Shown: positions 28,001 to 36,661 of the stretch, piece by piece | How the letters are laid out: the number at the start of each line of letters is the position of its first letter | Position numbering within the stretch: position 1 is the first letter of the stretch | Assembly: GCF_023617245.1 (NCBI RefSeq) | Contig: NZ_CP067396.1 | Coordinates: 682,001-746,000 of the forward strand | Direction: 5' to 3' | From: Lysobacter enzymogenes | GTDB taxonomy: Bacteria > Pseudomonadota > Gammaproteobacteria > Xanthomonadales > Xanthomonadaceae | DNA length: 64,000 bases | Program-made: the position numbers and the translations under genes | Notes under the pieces: model-generated | Databases searched by the model: none | The model's input: only the letters and a program-made list of their open reading frames with translations | Told to the model about the DNA's origin: nothing

Positions 28001-29949
28001 TCGGCGGCCTCAACGTCGAAACCAAATTCGAGTACGACGCGCTCGACCGGCTGACCAAAGTCACCGATCCGAAGGGACTGAATACCATCTACGCCTACAA
28101 CGGCTTCGGGGATCAGACCCGGCTGACCAGCCCGGACACCGGCATCACCGATTACACCTATAACGCCGCAGGCAGGGTCGCGACCAAGCAGGACGCCAAC
28201 GACGCAGTGCCGCATCGTTACACCTACGACGCGCTCGGTCGCCCGAAAGCCGTGTTTTACACCGCCAGCGGACCGGCTGATGTGGAGTACGACTACGACA
28301 CGGTCAACAGCGTCTGCACGGCCGGCGAGACTTTCGCGACCGGCCGAGTTGCCGCGATGCGTGCCGATGGAACAGAGCTGAAGTACTGCTACGACCGCTT
28401 CGGGCAAGTGGCGCGCAAGGTGCAGATCGTTGCGGGCAAGAGTTTCAGCCTGAGTTACACCTACACCCTCGGAGGGCAGCTCAGCACCGTTACCTATCCC
28501 GACGGCGCGATCGTGGACTATGTGCGCGATGCGCAGGCCCGGATCAAGGAGATCGGCGTTCGACCGAATGGTGGCGTCCGCGCGTTGCTGTTGAGCAACG
28601 CGACTTACAGTCCCTTTGGCCCGGTGACCGATTGGACCTATGGCAACGGCCGTGTCCTGAGCCGCACCTACGATCTGGATTACCGTGCGAAGACGATCCT
28701 CGATAACGCCAGTGGCGGTCTGTCGGTGGGGTATGGCTACAACGCGGTCGGCGAATTAACCGAGCTGAAGGATGGCTTGAACAGTGCGATTCAGGCGAAG
28801 TACGACTACGACACGCTCGGCCGGCTGACCGTTACTCGCGACGGCTTGTCCAATCCGCTGGAAACCTATGCCTACGATGAAACGGGTAACCGTAAGAGTC
28901 TGCTGCATGGCGGTATCACCGATGCTTACGTTTATCCGGCGACCAGTCACCGCCTAAGCAGCGTCGGCGGCGTGATTCGTGGCTACGACGCGGTAGGTAA
29001 TTCCGTTAGCGTGGGAGGCATGGCGAAAGAGTTCGTTTACAACGCGAACGATCGATTGAGCCAGTTCAAGCAGGCGGGCGAGGTCAAGGCCAGCTATCTC
29101 TACAATACCGTCGGCGAACGTGTTGCAGTCTCGAGTGTGGAGGCAAGTTCCGTCGATAGCTACACGCTGTACGACGAGGCTGGCAATTGGATCGGTGACT
29201 ACGATGGCATCGGCGTAGCCAAGCAGCAGGTGGTGTGGCTTGACGGCATTCCCGTCGGATTGATTGTGGGGGGCGGCGGAGTCCAGGCTCTGCATTACGT
29301 CCAATCAGATCATCTCGGAACGCCGCGCGCTGTCATCGATTCTGCTCGTGATGTCGCGGTCTGGACTTGGGATGCCAAGGGTGAGGTGTTTGGCGCCAGT
29401 GCACCGAACCAGGATCCCGATCTTGACGGTACATCGCTTGTGTTCGACATGCGATTTCCGGGGCAGCGATATGATGCTGCGAGCAACCAGTTTTACAATT
29501 ATTTCCGCGATTATGACGCGGCAATAGGACGATACATTCAGAGTGACCCTATAGGCTTGATTGCTGGTCCGAGTACCTATGCTTATGTAGGCGGGGATCC
29601 GGTCAGCTATAAGGATCCTTACGGTCTGAGTAAGTTCGACCAGTTCTTTGGGCTGCCAAAGCAGTTCTGGCGGTGGTACCACCGGCAAGTCAAGAAGGCT
29701 GGCGACCCCGACCTCACGAAGGAAGAGGCGGAAGCATTGCGCAAGGAGTGGGATGATTTGGGTTGCCCTACGCCGGACACTAAGAAGAAGGGGCGGAGCA
29801 GTGAAAGAGGTAGTGCCGATCTCGGGCTTTTGGAGTGGCTGATTCCTTGGCAGATTACGCCTACTGAGTTGGGGTGTTCCGATCTGGATTGCGACCGTAA
29901 CGGAATTCCGGATTTCACTGAGCCGAACAATCCGAAGAGTAATCCATGA
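25075..29949 (+). CDS. Rhs/YD-repeat polymorphic toxin-like protein
   Basis: A 1624-residue protein with a signal or anchor sequence at about residues 40-62 (FIAGLLSIVFAAVWCLPVQA). A DUF6531-type entry (ETDFDWDGLSFVRAYNS) lies near 300, followed by many YD repeats (~480-1400, e.g. YDALGRPKAV, YDYDTLGRLTVTRDG). The Rhs core ends with DYDAAIGRYIQSDPIGL and DPYGL (1514-1518). After DPYGL comes a 106-residue variable tip with no recognised toxin family; it ends in an EF-hand-like loop (DLDCDRNGIPD). The tip is visibly less GC-rich. Start at 25075 has GGAG 7 bases upstream. The stop overlaps the next gene by ATGA. Confidence 0.9.
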   Translation: MAIGDTENGSGASGNIGESSGSGGQGAIRRRSLRFIAGLLSIVFAAVWCLPVQAEQQKIEYCADNRDAPAPTYRCFDTLGAAEAFLRQEPVPAVGRKYLRSTSPSQSPNGNYTLYYSVPPKAPERLFGSWYWSVTVNGGGAWGTANCGTRVPISSVVSYGCDSEETLKTDLLRTWPYGPDWSGSYRGEYSPMPPSTWYGVAPDSTTGRSFVSVWRTHEREFVATSGDQTYYPVVRRTDYYMCPKDFRGKSSEMGGRWPEVCVNETTGYISVVSRQYDSCTKNGNPCVAATGNKEYRETDFDWDGLSFVRAYNSIRDIPTRSGMGGNWAHTFSDWIMNRSSCGGDTCMRTWMRSDGYYEQFQFVSGNAFKSPSRPGVVLYRESDPVAAVSGRWRMALGNGKQLRFADDGSLLRIEQGQRSYDLKYCTDAEFQAGTCAVRGALNRVVSDTGRTLEFEYGQVTVPVGSEPDETRTDTVISRIKTGGKVLVEYGYDAQGRLIGASIPVGQSEQGRSYLYAEPAHLCRDAADQPVAQCAPADFADYMTGVIDEAGKRIATYSYGRYGRVTRSEHADGIGRVTSDYKDTGNVEVTLPGGAKKTYQFVETPFRKPSEILLSATDGSVAERITRNYDWMWLTSSIDGKRNRTNYAYNGLQETSRVEGLSEGGSATAFTRTVRTDWNPNFNEVASRRVYDASNALKSQQDFVYNDRGQVLTATQVDPATSATRTTTYAYCEAADVAAATCPVLGRLRSVDGPRSDVADVSSFVYYQNDDPSCAGSSAPCAYRKGDLWKLQNALGHVTEYLGYDGMGRPAATRDANGVRTDIEYDDRGRVLATKQRGANDVVETDDRITRMEYWPTGQVKKVVLPDGATTTYGYDVDNRLVRIEDAQGNSIRYTLDASGNRLKEDTHASDGTLKRTLSRVYNQLDQLQANKDASQNATVYRYDASGNKDRTTDALGRITDQGYDPLNRLVRTLQDVGGLNVETKFEYDALDRLTKVTDPKGLNTIYAYNGFGDQTRLTSPDTGITDYTYNAAGRVATKQDANDAVPHRYTYDALGRPKAVFYTASGPADVEYDYDTVNSVCTAGETFATGRVAAMRADGTELKYCYDRFGQVARKVQIVAGKSFSLSYTYTLGGQLSTVTYPDGAIVDYVRDAQARIKEIGVRPNGGVRALLLSNATYSPFGPVTDWTYGNGRVLSRTYDLDYRAKTILDNASGGLSVGYGYNAVGELTELKDGLNSAIQAKYDYDTLGRLTVTRDGLSNPLETYAYDETGNRKSLLHGGITDAYVYPATSHRLSSVGGVIRGYDAVGNSVSVGGMAKEFVYNANDRLSQFKQAGEVKASYLYNTVGERVAVSSVEASSVDSYTLYDEAGNWIGDYDGIGVAKQQVVWLDGIPVGLIVGGGGVQALHYVQSDHLGTPRAVIDSARDVAVWTWDAKGEVFGASAPNQDPDLDGTSLVFDMRFPGQRYDAASNQFYNYFRDYDAAIGRYIQSDPIGLIAGPSTYAYVGGDPVSYKDPYGLSKFDQFFGLPKQFWRWYHRQVKKAGDPDLTKEEAEALRKEWDDLGCPTPDTKKKGRSSERGSADLGLLEWLIPWQITPTELGCSDLDCDRNGIPDFTEPNNPKSNP

Positions 29950-30290
29950 GCCGGGTTTCCATTGAGGCGCTTCTTGCGATCTCGAATCCGAGTGTGATCC
30001 CACGCTCCAAATTGGACGGGTTGATTAGGCAGATGCCGGTAGTCGAGGCAGCGGATTCATCCTGGGGATTGACCCTAGAAGATCCATGCGAGTACACGGA
30101 CACCGATTCGTGCCTGGAGGCCAATTTGGAAAGAATCGGTGTGTTGGGTGAATTCGCTTCCCAGGCGGGCTTGACGTTGAGGATTGCGGTTTACAACGAG
30201 AGTGCGACATATACCGGTCGGATCAAACCGCGTCAGGAAGTCGTTGATGCCGGCTTGCTTATCGAGCTAAGCGTTTATCCCACGGCATAG
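29946..30290 (+). CDS. Putative immunity protein for the Rhs tip
   Basis: A 114-residue protein of unknown family, starting inside the Rhs stop codon (ATGA overlap). No signal peptide or membrane helix; it is acidic and has two Cys and several beta-strand-like stretches (SWGLTLEDPCEY, GLTLRIAVYNES, LLIELSVYP). Its position directly behind the variable toxin tip, its small size and its lower GC are the usual marks of an Rhs immunity gene. The assignment rests on context, not on sequence similarity. Confidence 0.7.
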   Translation: MSRVSIEALLAISNPSVIPRSKLDGLIRQMPVVEAADSSWGLTLEDPCEYTDTDSCLEANLERIGVLGEFASQAGLTLRIAVYNESATYTGRIKPRQEVVDAGLLIELSVYPTA

Positions 30291-30740
30291 ACCACCTTAT
30301 GAGGTGTGCTGGTCCAGAGTTCGAGCCAGCAGGCTTCGCTTCGATAGAAGCGATTTTGCAAGGCCAAGTGCGGCCTTACGGGGCGGGCCGATCAAGCTGA
30401 GCGCGATCGAGAACGTACCCTCGCATTCATACAGATCGATCAGGTGCGTAGTTCCTGGTTTTGCTCTCGGCCTTCTTAGGGGCGGCTAGATCGCGCGGCC
30501 GCAAGGCCGCGCCGTGCTTGAGGTTGAAGTACCTCGCGCAGCATTTGCCTCTATGAGCCGCGCAGGCCGCGACTGCAGCCCTCGCATGATGAGTGCGCCG
30601 CCCCGGCGAGCCAATCAACTTTGCGCAATTCGCATTTTCGTTGCTGCCCTGCACAAAAAAACACATCCTCCGCGCCCTCAATCCCTGAAACGGCACATCT
30701 CCGGCCTTCCCGTTGATGGAACGTTCACACTCAAAAAAAG
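30291..30740. other. Low-GC, gene-free segment after the Rhs/immunity pair
   Basis: About 450 bp without a convincing CDS. It holds a small hairpin with a short T run (CGCTTC/GAAGCG at 30337-30352, then ATTTTG), a possible weak terminator, and a strong hairpin GCGCGGCC/GGCCGCGC at 30493-30512. The composition is unlike the flanking efflux operon and may be debris of former toxin/immunity modules. Confidence 0.4.
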
Positions 30741-30758
30741 AGAATGATCGTTCATTCT
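30741..30758. promoter_or_regulatory. Palindromic operator for the TetR-type regulator
   Basis: AGAATGA-TCGT-TCATTCT: perfect 7-bp arms around a 4-bp centre, 52 bases before the efflux operon start. Operators of TetR/AcrR repressors of RND pumps look like this, and a TetR gene ends the operon. Binding is inferred. Confidence 0.6.
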
Positions 30759-30810
30759 ACGGTCCGCCCGCAGTCCGTCCCGGCCGCACCACCGACCTGA
30801 GGCTCCCCCA

Positions 30811-32004
30811 ATGCCGTCGCGCAAGTCCATGTCCTACAAGGCAATTTTCACTGTTTCCGCGCTTGCGCTGGCCCTCGCGGCCTGCGGTAAGGGCGGCGAT
30901 CAACAAGGCGGCCCCGGCGGGCCGGGCGGCCAGAAGGGCCAAGTCACCGTGGTGACCCTGAAGCCCGAGACCATCACCCTGACCCGCGAGCTGCCGGGCC
31001 GGACCAGCGCGTCGCTGGTCGCGCAGGTACGGCCGCAGGTCAACGGCATCGTCGAGAAGCGCCTGTTCACCGAAGGCGGGCTGGTCAAGGCGGGGCAGCC
31101 GCTGTACCAGCTCGACGACAAGACCTACGCGGCCGACGCCGAGAACGCCAAGGCCACGCTGGCGCGCGCCGAGGCGTCGCTGAATTCGGCCCAGCTCAAC
31201 GCGCGCCGCTCGACCGAGCTGGTCAAGATCGACGCGGTCAGCAAGCAGGACGACGAGAACGCGACCGCGACGCTCAAGCAGGCCCGCGCCGACGTCGCCG
31301 CCGGCCGCGCCCAGGTCGCCAGCACCGGGGTCATCCTCGGCCGCGCGCGCATCGTCTCGCCGATCAGCGGCCGCATCGGCAAGTCGGCGGTCACCGCCGG
31401 CGCGCTGGTCACCGCGAATCAGGCCGATGCGCTGGCGGTGGTGCAGCAGCTCGATCCGGTGTTCGTCGACATCAGCCAGTCCAGCGCCGAACTGCTGGCC
31501 CTGCGCAAGCAGATCGCCGCGGGCACGCTGAGCGAGGCGAGCACGCCGGTGCAGATCCTGCTCGAGGACGGCAGCCGCTACGAACACGACGGCAAGCTGG
31601 CGTTCTCCGAGGTCACGGTCGATGAAGGCACCGGCAGCTTCCTGCTGCGCGTGGTGGTGCCGAATCCCGACAACATCCTGATGCCGGGCATGTACGTGCG
31701 CGCCCAGGTCGGTACCGGCGTGCGCCAGAACGCGCTGCTGGTGCCGCAGCAGGGCGTGACCCGCGATCCCAAGGGCAACGCCACCGCGCTGGTCGTCAAC
31801 GCCAAGAGCGAAGTCGAGCCGCGCGAGATCAAGGTCGGCCAGGCCATCGGCGACAAGTGGCTGGTCGAGGGCGGGCTGAAGGCCGGCGACAAGGTCATCG
31901 TCGAAGGCCTGCAGAAGATCGGCCCCGGCATGCCGGTGGACGCGACCGAGAAGGGCGCCGCGCCGGCCAAGCCGGCGGCCCCCGCCGCCGCGCCGAAGCA
32001 GTAA
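30811..32004 (+). CDS. RND efflux periplasmic adaptor lipoprotein (AcrA/MexA family)
   Basis: A 397-residue membrane-fusion protein. A lipobox LAAC places the lipidated Cys at residue 25. The hairpin, lipoyl and beta-barrel domains follow in order: VAQVRPQVNGIVEKRLFTEGG (lipoyl half), coiled-coil ~100-150 (TLARAEASLNSAQLNARR), then ARIVSPISGRIGKSAVTAGALV and the barrel PGMYVRAQVGTGVRQNALLVPQQGV. It links the inner-membrane pump to the outer-membrane channel. First gene of a four-gene operon. An in-frame ATG at 30829 is an alternative start that would keep the lipobox. Confidence 0.95.
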   Translation: MPSRKSMSYKAIFTVSALALALAACGKGGDQQGGPGGPGGQKGQVTVVTLKPETITLTRELPGRTSASLVAQVRPQVNGIVEKRLFTEGGLVKAGQPLYQLDDKTYAADAENAKATLARAEASLNSAQLNARRSTELVKIDAVSKQDDENATATLKQARADVAAGRAQVASTGVILGRARIVSPISGRIGKSAVTAGALVTANQADALAVVQQLDPVFVDISQSSAELLALRKQIAAGTLSEASTPVQILLEDGSRYEHDGKLAFSEVTVDEGTGSFLLRVVVPNPDNILMPGMYVRAQVGTGVRQNALLVPQQGVTRDPKGNATALVVNAKSEVEPREIKVGQAIGDKWLVEGGLKAGDKVIVEGLQKIGPGMPVDATEKGAAPAKPAAPAAAPKQ

Positions 32005-32016
32005 TCGGAGACATTC

Positions 32017-35000
32017 ATGGCACGGTTCTTCATCGATCGCCCCATCTTCGCGTGGGTTCTGGCGATCATCATCATGCTCGGTGGCGCGATCGCGATCACC
32101 CGGCTGCCCATCTCGCAATATCCCACCATCGCGCCGCCCACGGTCGCGGTGAACGCGTCGTATCCCGGCGCCTCGGCCAAAGCCGTCGAAAACTCGGTGA
32201 CCCAGATCATCGAGCAGAACATGAAGGGCATCGACGGCCTGATGTACATGTCGGCGACCAGTTCGTCCGACGGCCAGGCCTCGGTGACGCTGACCTTCGA
32301 AAGCGGCACCGATCCGGACATCGCCCAGGTGCAGGTGCAGAACAAGCTGCAGCTGGCCACCCCGTTGCTGCCGCAGATCGTGCAGCAGCAGGGCGTGAGC
32401 GTGTCCAAGGCGAACTCGTCGTTCCTGCAGGTCATCGGCTTCGTGTCCGAGGACGGCAGCATGAACGGCGCCGACATCGCCGACTACGTGGCCGCCAACC
32501 TGGTCGACCCGCTCGCCCGCGTCAACGGCGTCGGCAGCACCCAGCTGTTCGGCACCAAGTACGCGATGCGGATCTGGCTCGATCCCGACAAGCTCAACAC
32601 CTACAAGCTGACCCCGACCGACGTCATCAACGCCCTGCGCGCGCAGAACGCCCAGGTCGCGGTCGGCCAGCTCGGCGGTACGCCGTCGGTCAAGGGCCAG
32701 CAGCTCAACGCCACCATCACCGCGCAGGATCGCCTGCAGACCGCCGAACAGTTCAAGCAGATCGTGGTGCGCGCCAACAGCACCGGCGCGGTGCTGAAGC
32801 TGTCCGACGTCGCCCGCGTCGAGCTGGGCCAGGAGGACTACAGCACCATCGCCCGCTTCAACGGCAAGCCGGCCACCGGTATCGCCATCTCGCTGGCCAC
32901 CGGCGCCAACGCGCTGGCCACCGCGCAGGCGGTGCAGGCCGAGCTGGAGCAGCTCAAGCCCTCGTTCCCGAAGGGCCTCAAGGCGGTGACGCCGTTCGAC
33001 ACCACGCCGTTCGTGCGCGTGGCGATCGAGGAAGTGGTCAAGACCCTGCTCGAAGCGATCGTGCTGGTGTTCCTGGTCATGTACCTGTTCCTGCAGAACT
33101 TCCGCGCCACCCTGATCCCGACGATCGCGGTGCCGGTGGTGTTGCTGGGTACGTTCGGCCTGCTCGCGCTGTTCGGCTACTCGGTCAACATGCTGACCAT
33201 GTTCGCGGTGGTGCTCGCCATCGGCCTGTTGGTCGACGACGCCATCGTCGTGGTCGAGAACGTCGAGCGCGTGATGAGCGAGGAAGGCCTCTCGCCCAAG
33301 GAAGCCACGCGCAAGTCGATGGACCAGATCACCGGCGCCCTGATCGGTATCGGCCTGGTGCTGTCGGCGGTGTTCGTGCCGATGGCCTTCCTCGGCGGCG
33401 CCACCGGCGTGATCTACCGCCAGTTCTCGGTGACCATCGTCTCGGCGATGTTCCTGTCGGTGCTGGTCGCGATCGTGCTGACCCCGGCGCTGTGCGCGAC
33501 CATGCTCAAGCCGATCCAGAAGGGCCATCACGCGTCCGACAAGGGCTTCTTCGGCTGGTTCAACAACAAGTTCGACGCCGGCAACAAGAAGTACCAGGGC
33601 GTGGTCCACGGCATCGTCACCCGCGCCGGCCGCTTCATGATCGTGTTTGCGGCGATGGCCGCGCTGATGGGCGTGCTGTTCTTCCGCCTACCGTCCTCGT
33701 TCCTGCCGCAGGAAGACCAGGGCTTCTTGTTCACCATCGTGCAGGCCCCGGTCGGCGCGACCCAGGAACGCACCGGCGAAGTGCTGAAGAAGGTCGAGGA
33801 CCAGTTCCTCAACGACCCGGCCGTGGATTCGCTGTTCACCGTGCAGGGCTTCAGCTTCGCCGGCAACGGCCAGAACGCGGGCATGGCGTTCTCGCAGCTC
33901 AAGCCGTGGGAAGAGCGCGCCACCAGCTGGGGCGACCGCTTCAAGTCGTGGATGAGCTTCGGCAAGAACCCCGCGCCGGACAACAGCGTCAACGGCGTGG
34001 TCGGCCGCGCGATGGGCCGCTTCATGCAGATCAAGGACGCGTTCGTGTTCGCGCTGGCGCCGCCGGCGGTGTTCGAACTGGGCAACTCCAACGGCTTCGT
34101 GTTCTACATGAAGGACAACGGCGCGCTCGGCCACGATGCGCTGGTGGCCGCGCGCAACCAGTTCCTCGGCATGGCCGCGCAGAGCCAGTTGCTGCAGAAC
34201 GTGCGTCCCAACGGCATGGAGGACACCCCGCAGTTCCGCGTCGACGTCGACAACCAGAAGGCCGCCGCGCTGGGCCTGAGCATCGCCGACATCAACTCGA
34301 CCTTGCAGGCGGCTTGGGGCGGCCAGTACATCGACGACTTCGTCGACCGCGGCCGGGTCAAGCGCGTCTACGTGCAGGCCGATGCGCCGTTCCGCATGGT
34401 GCCCAGCGACTTCAACCGCTGGTACGTGCGCAACGACAAGGGCGAGATGGTGCCGTTCTCGGCGTTCGCCACGACCCGTTGGGAATACGGCTCGCCGCGC
34501 CTGGAGCGCTACAACGGCGTGTCCGCGCTGGAAATCAACGGCGAGGCCAAGCCGGGCGTGAGCTCGGGCCAGGCCATGGCCGAGGTCGAGAAGCTGGTGG
34601 CGCAGTTGCCGCAGGGCATCGGCCTGGAGTGGACCGGCCTGTCGTTCCAGGAACGCCAGGCGGGCGCGCAGACGCCGCTGCTGTACACGCTGTCGCTGCT
34701 GATCGTGTTCCTGTGTCTGGCGGCGATGTACGAGAGCTGGGCGATCCCGACCTCGGTGCTGCTGATCGCGCCGATGGGCATCCTCGGCACGGTGTTGGCG
34801 ACCTGGGCGCGCGGCATGGAGCGCGACGTGTACTTCCAGGTGGCGATGCTCACCACGGTCGGCTTGTCGAGCAAGAACGCGATCCTGATCGTGGAGTTCG
34901 CCAAGGAAAACCTGGAGAAGGGCATGGACCTGATCGAGGCCACGCTGGCCGCGGTCCGCGACCGCTTGCGCCCGATCATCATGACCTCGCTGGCGTTCGG

Positions 35001-35211
35001 CCTGGGCGTGTTGCCGCTGGCCCTGGCCTCGGGCGCGGGTTCCGGCGCGCAGCGCGCGATCGGCACCGGCGTGCTCGGCGGCATGGTCGTGGGTACCTTC
35101 CTGGGCATCTTCTTCGTCCCGCTGTTCTTCGTCGTAGTCGAGAAGATCTTCGTCCGCAAGAAACACGCGCCCGCTGAGCACAGCGCCCAAGGAGCGCAGA
35201 GCCATGAGTAA
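32017..35211 (+). CDS. RND multidrug efflux permease (AcrB/MexB/SmeE, HAE1 family)
   Basis: A 1064-residue inner-membrane proton/drug antiporter, full length. It begins MARFFIDRPIFAWVLAIIIML, the hallmark HAE1 opening. The proton-relay Asp pair lies in IGLLVDDAIVVVENVERVM. Two large periplasmic loops and 12 transmembrane helices are apparent, with the C-terminal helices ending GTFLGIFFVPLFFVVVEK. It starts 12 bases after the adaptor gene. Substrates are probably hydrophobic drugs, dyes or detergents, as in the family. Confidence 0.97.
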   Translation: MARFFIDRPIFAWVLAIIIMLGGAIAITRLPISQYPTIAPPTVAVNASYPGASAKAVENSVTQIIEQNMKGIDGLMYMSATSSSDGQASVTLTFESGTDPDIAQVQVQNKLQLATPLLPQIVQQQGVSVSKANSSFLQVIGFVSEDGSMNGADIADYVAANLVDPLARVNGVGSTQLFGTKYAMRIWLDPDKLNTYKLTPTDVINALRAQNAQVAVGQLGGTPSVKGQQLNATITAQDRLQTAEQFKQIVVRANSTGAVLKLSDVARVELGQEDYSTIARFNGKPATGIAISLATGANALATAQAVQAELEQLKPSFPKGLKAVTPFDTTPFVRVAIEEVVKTLLEAIVLVFLVMYLFLQNFRATLIPTIAVPVVLLGTFGLLALFGYSVNMLTMFAVVLAIGLLVDDAIVVVENVERVMSEEGLSPKEATRKSMDQITGALIGIGLVLSAVFVPMAFLGGATGVIYRQFSVTIVSAMFLSVLVAIVLTPALCATMLKPIQKGHHASDKGFFGWFNNKFDAGNKKYQGVVHGIVTRAGRFMIVFAAMAALMGVLFFRLPSSFLPQEDQGFLFTIVQAPVGATQERTGEVLKKVEDQFLNDPAVDSLFTVQGFSFAGNGQNAGMAFSQLKPWEERATSWGDRFKSWMSFGKNPAPDNSVNGVVGRAMGRFMQIKDAFVFALAPPAVFELGNSNGFVFYMKDNGALGHDALVAARNQFLGMAAQSQLLQNVRPNGMEDTPQFRVDVDNQKAAALGLSIADINSTLQAAWGGQYIDDFVDRGRVKRVYVQADAPFRMVPSDFNRWYVRNDKGEMVPFSAFATTRWEYGSPRLERYNGVSALEINGEAKPGVSSGQAMAEVEKLVAQLPQGIGLEWTGLSFQERQAGAQTPLLYTLSLLIVFLCLAAMYESWAIPTSVLLIAPMGILGTVLATWARGMERDVYFQVAMLTTVGLSSKNAILIVEFAKENLEKGMDLIEATLAAVRDRLRPIIMTSLAFGLGVLPLALASGAGSGAQRAIGTGVLGGMVVGTFLGIFFVPLFFVVVEKIFVRKKHAPAEHSAQGAQSHE

Positions 35212-36661
35212 GTTTTCGACCCACGCCCTGGCGCTGGCGATCGCCCTGGCGGCGACCGGCTGCGTGAGCCTGGCGCCCAAGCTGCCGGCGCAGGAGGCCG
35301 GCATCCCGGCGCAGTGGCCGCTGCCGCCGACCACCCAGTCCTTCGTCGGCGCGCAGCCGCTGACCTCCGATCCGGCGGCGTCGCAAACCGCCGCCGCGAG
35401 CGAAGGCGCGGCGGTGGCCGACATCGGCTGGCGCGATTTCTTCGAAGACCCGAACCTGGAGCAGCTGATCGGCCGCGCGCTGGACAACAACCGCGACCTG
35501 CGCGTGGCCGTGCTCAACGTCGAGAAGGCGCGCGCGCAGTACCGCATCCAGCGCGCCGACCGCTTGCCCGCGTTGAACGCCACGGCGCAGCTGCGGCGCA
35601 CCGGCGGCGACAACCAGCAGGTCGTCGACGAGTACCAGGCCGGCGCGTCCATCGCCAACTTCGAGCTCGACCTGTTCGGCCGCGTACGCAGCCTGAGCCA
35701 GTCGGCGTTGCAGCGTTACTTCGCCGAAGAGGAGGCGCGCCGCGCCGCCCAGCTGAGCCTGATCGCCGAAGTCGCCAACGCCTACCTGACCCTGGCCGCG
35801 GACCGCGAGCTGCTGTCGGTGTCGGAGGCGACGCTGAAGAACCAGCAGTCGGCTTACGACCTGACCCAGAAGCGTCGCGAACTCGGCGCGGTCTCGGGGC
35901 TTGAACTGAGCCAGGCGCGGACCCAGGTCGAACAGGCGCGCGCCGACGCGGCGCGTTACGCCGGGCAGGTGGCGCAGGACACCAATGCGCTGAACCTGCT
36001 GGTCGGCGAACAGGTCGATCCGGCGCTGCTGCCGAGCAAGCTCACCGCCGGCGTCGCCGGCCTGGCGGCGTTGCCGCAGGGGCTGCCGTCGGAGGTGTTG
36101 CTGCGCCGTCCCGACGTGCTCCAGGCCGAGCACCTGCTGCGCGCGCAGAACGCCAACATCGGCGCCGCGCGCGCCGCGTTCTTCCCGTCGATCAGCCTGA
36201 CCGGCTTCCTCGGCAGCGCCAGCAACGAACTGTCGGGGCTGTTCGATTCGAACACCCGCAGCTGGCTGGTCAATCCGGTGGTCAACATCCCGATCTTCCA
36301 GGGCGGCAAGCTGCGCGCCAACCTGGCCTCGGCGAAGGCCGACCAGAAGATCGCGCTGGCCCAGTACGAGAAGGCGATCCAGGCCGGCTTCCGCGACGTG
36401 TCCGACGCGCTGGCGCTGACCAAGACCCTGGCCGAACAGCGCCAGGCGCAGGAAGCGCTGGTCGAGGCGGCCGCGCGCGCCGACCAGTTGTCGACCGCGC
36501 GCTACAAGGCCGGCCGCGACAGCTACCTCAACCAGCTCGATGCCCAGCGCACGCTGTACGGCGCGCAGCAGGGGCTGGTGACCACGCGCCTGGCCGAGCA
36601 GAGCAATCGGGTCGCGCTGTACAAAGTGCTCGGAGGTGGCTGGAACGAGCGCAGCCAATGA
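35204..36661 (+). CDS. Outer-membrane efflux channel lipoprotein (OprM/SmeF, NodT family)
   Basis: A 485-residue TolC-like protein. Lipobox ATGC gives lipidated Cys20. Two OEP repeats are visible, each with long helices (LNVEKARAQYRIQRADRLPA; LAEQRQAQEALVEAAARADQ) and the conserved strand ASIANFELDLFGRVRSLS. It forms the trimeric outer-membrane duct of the tripartite pump. Its start overlaps the permease end by 8 bases and its stop overlaps the TetR start by 4 bases. Confidence 0.96.
   Translation: MSKFSTHALALAIALAATGCVSLAPKLPAQEAGIPAQWPLPPTTQSFVGAQPLTSDPAASQTAAASEGAAVADIGWRDFFEDPNLEQLIGRALDNNRDLRVAVLNVEKARAQYRIQRADRLPALNATAQLRRTGGDNQQVVDEYQAGASIANFELDLFGRVRSLSQSALQRYFAEEEARRAAQLSLIAEVANAYLTLAADRELLSVSEATLKNQQSAYDLTQKRRELGAVSGLELSQARTQVEQARADAARYAGQVAQDTNALNLLVGEQVDPALLPSKLTAGVAGLAALPQGLPSEVLLRRPDVLQAEHLLRAQNANIGAARAAFFPSISLTGFLGSASNELSGLFDSNTRSWLVNPVVNIPIFQGGKLRANLASAKADQKIALAQYEKAIQAGFRDVSDALALTKTLAEQRQAQEALVEAAARADQLSTARYKAGRDSYLNQLDAQRTLYGAQQGLVTTRLAEQSNRVALYKVLGGGWNERSQ

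Noticed and set aside
30757..33609. 950-codon minus-strand ORF across the efflux genes
   Set aside because: It covers the antisense of a well-conserved adaptor and RND permease and gives a low-complexity His/Asp/Arg-rich product without any domain.
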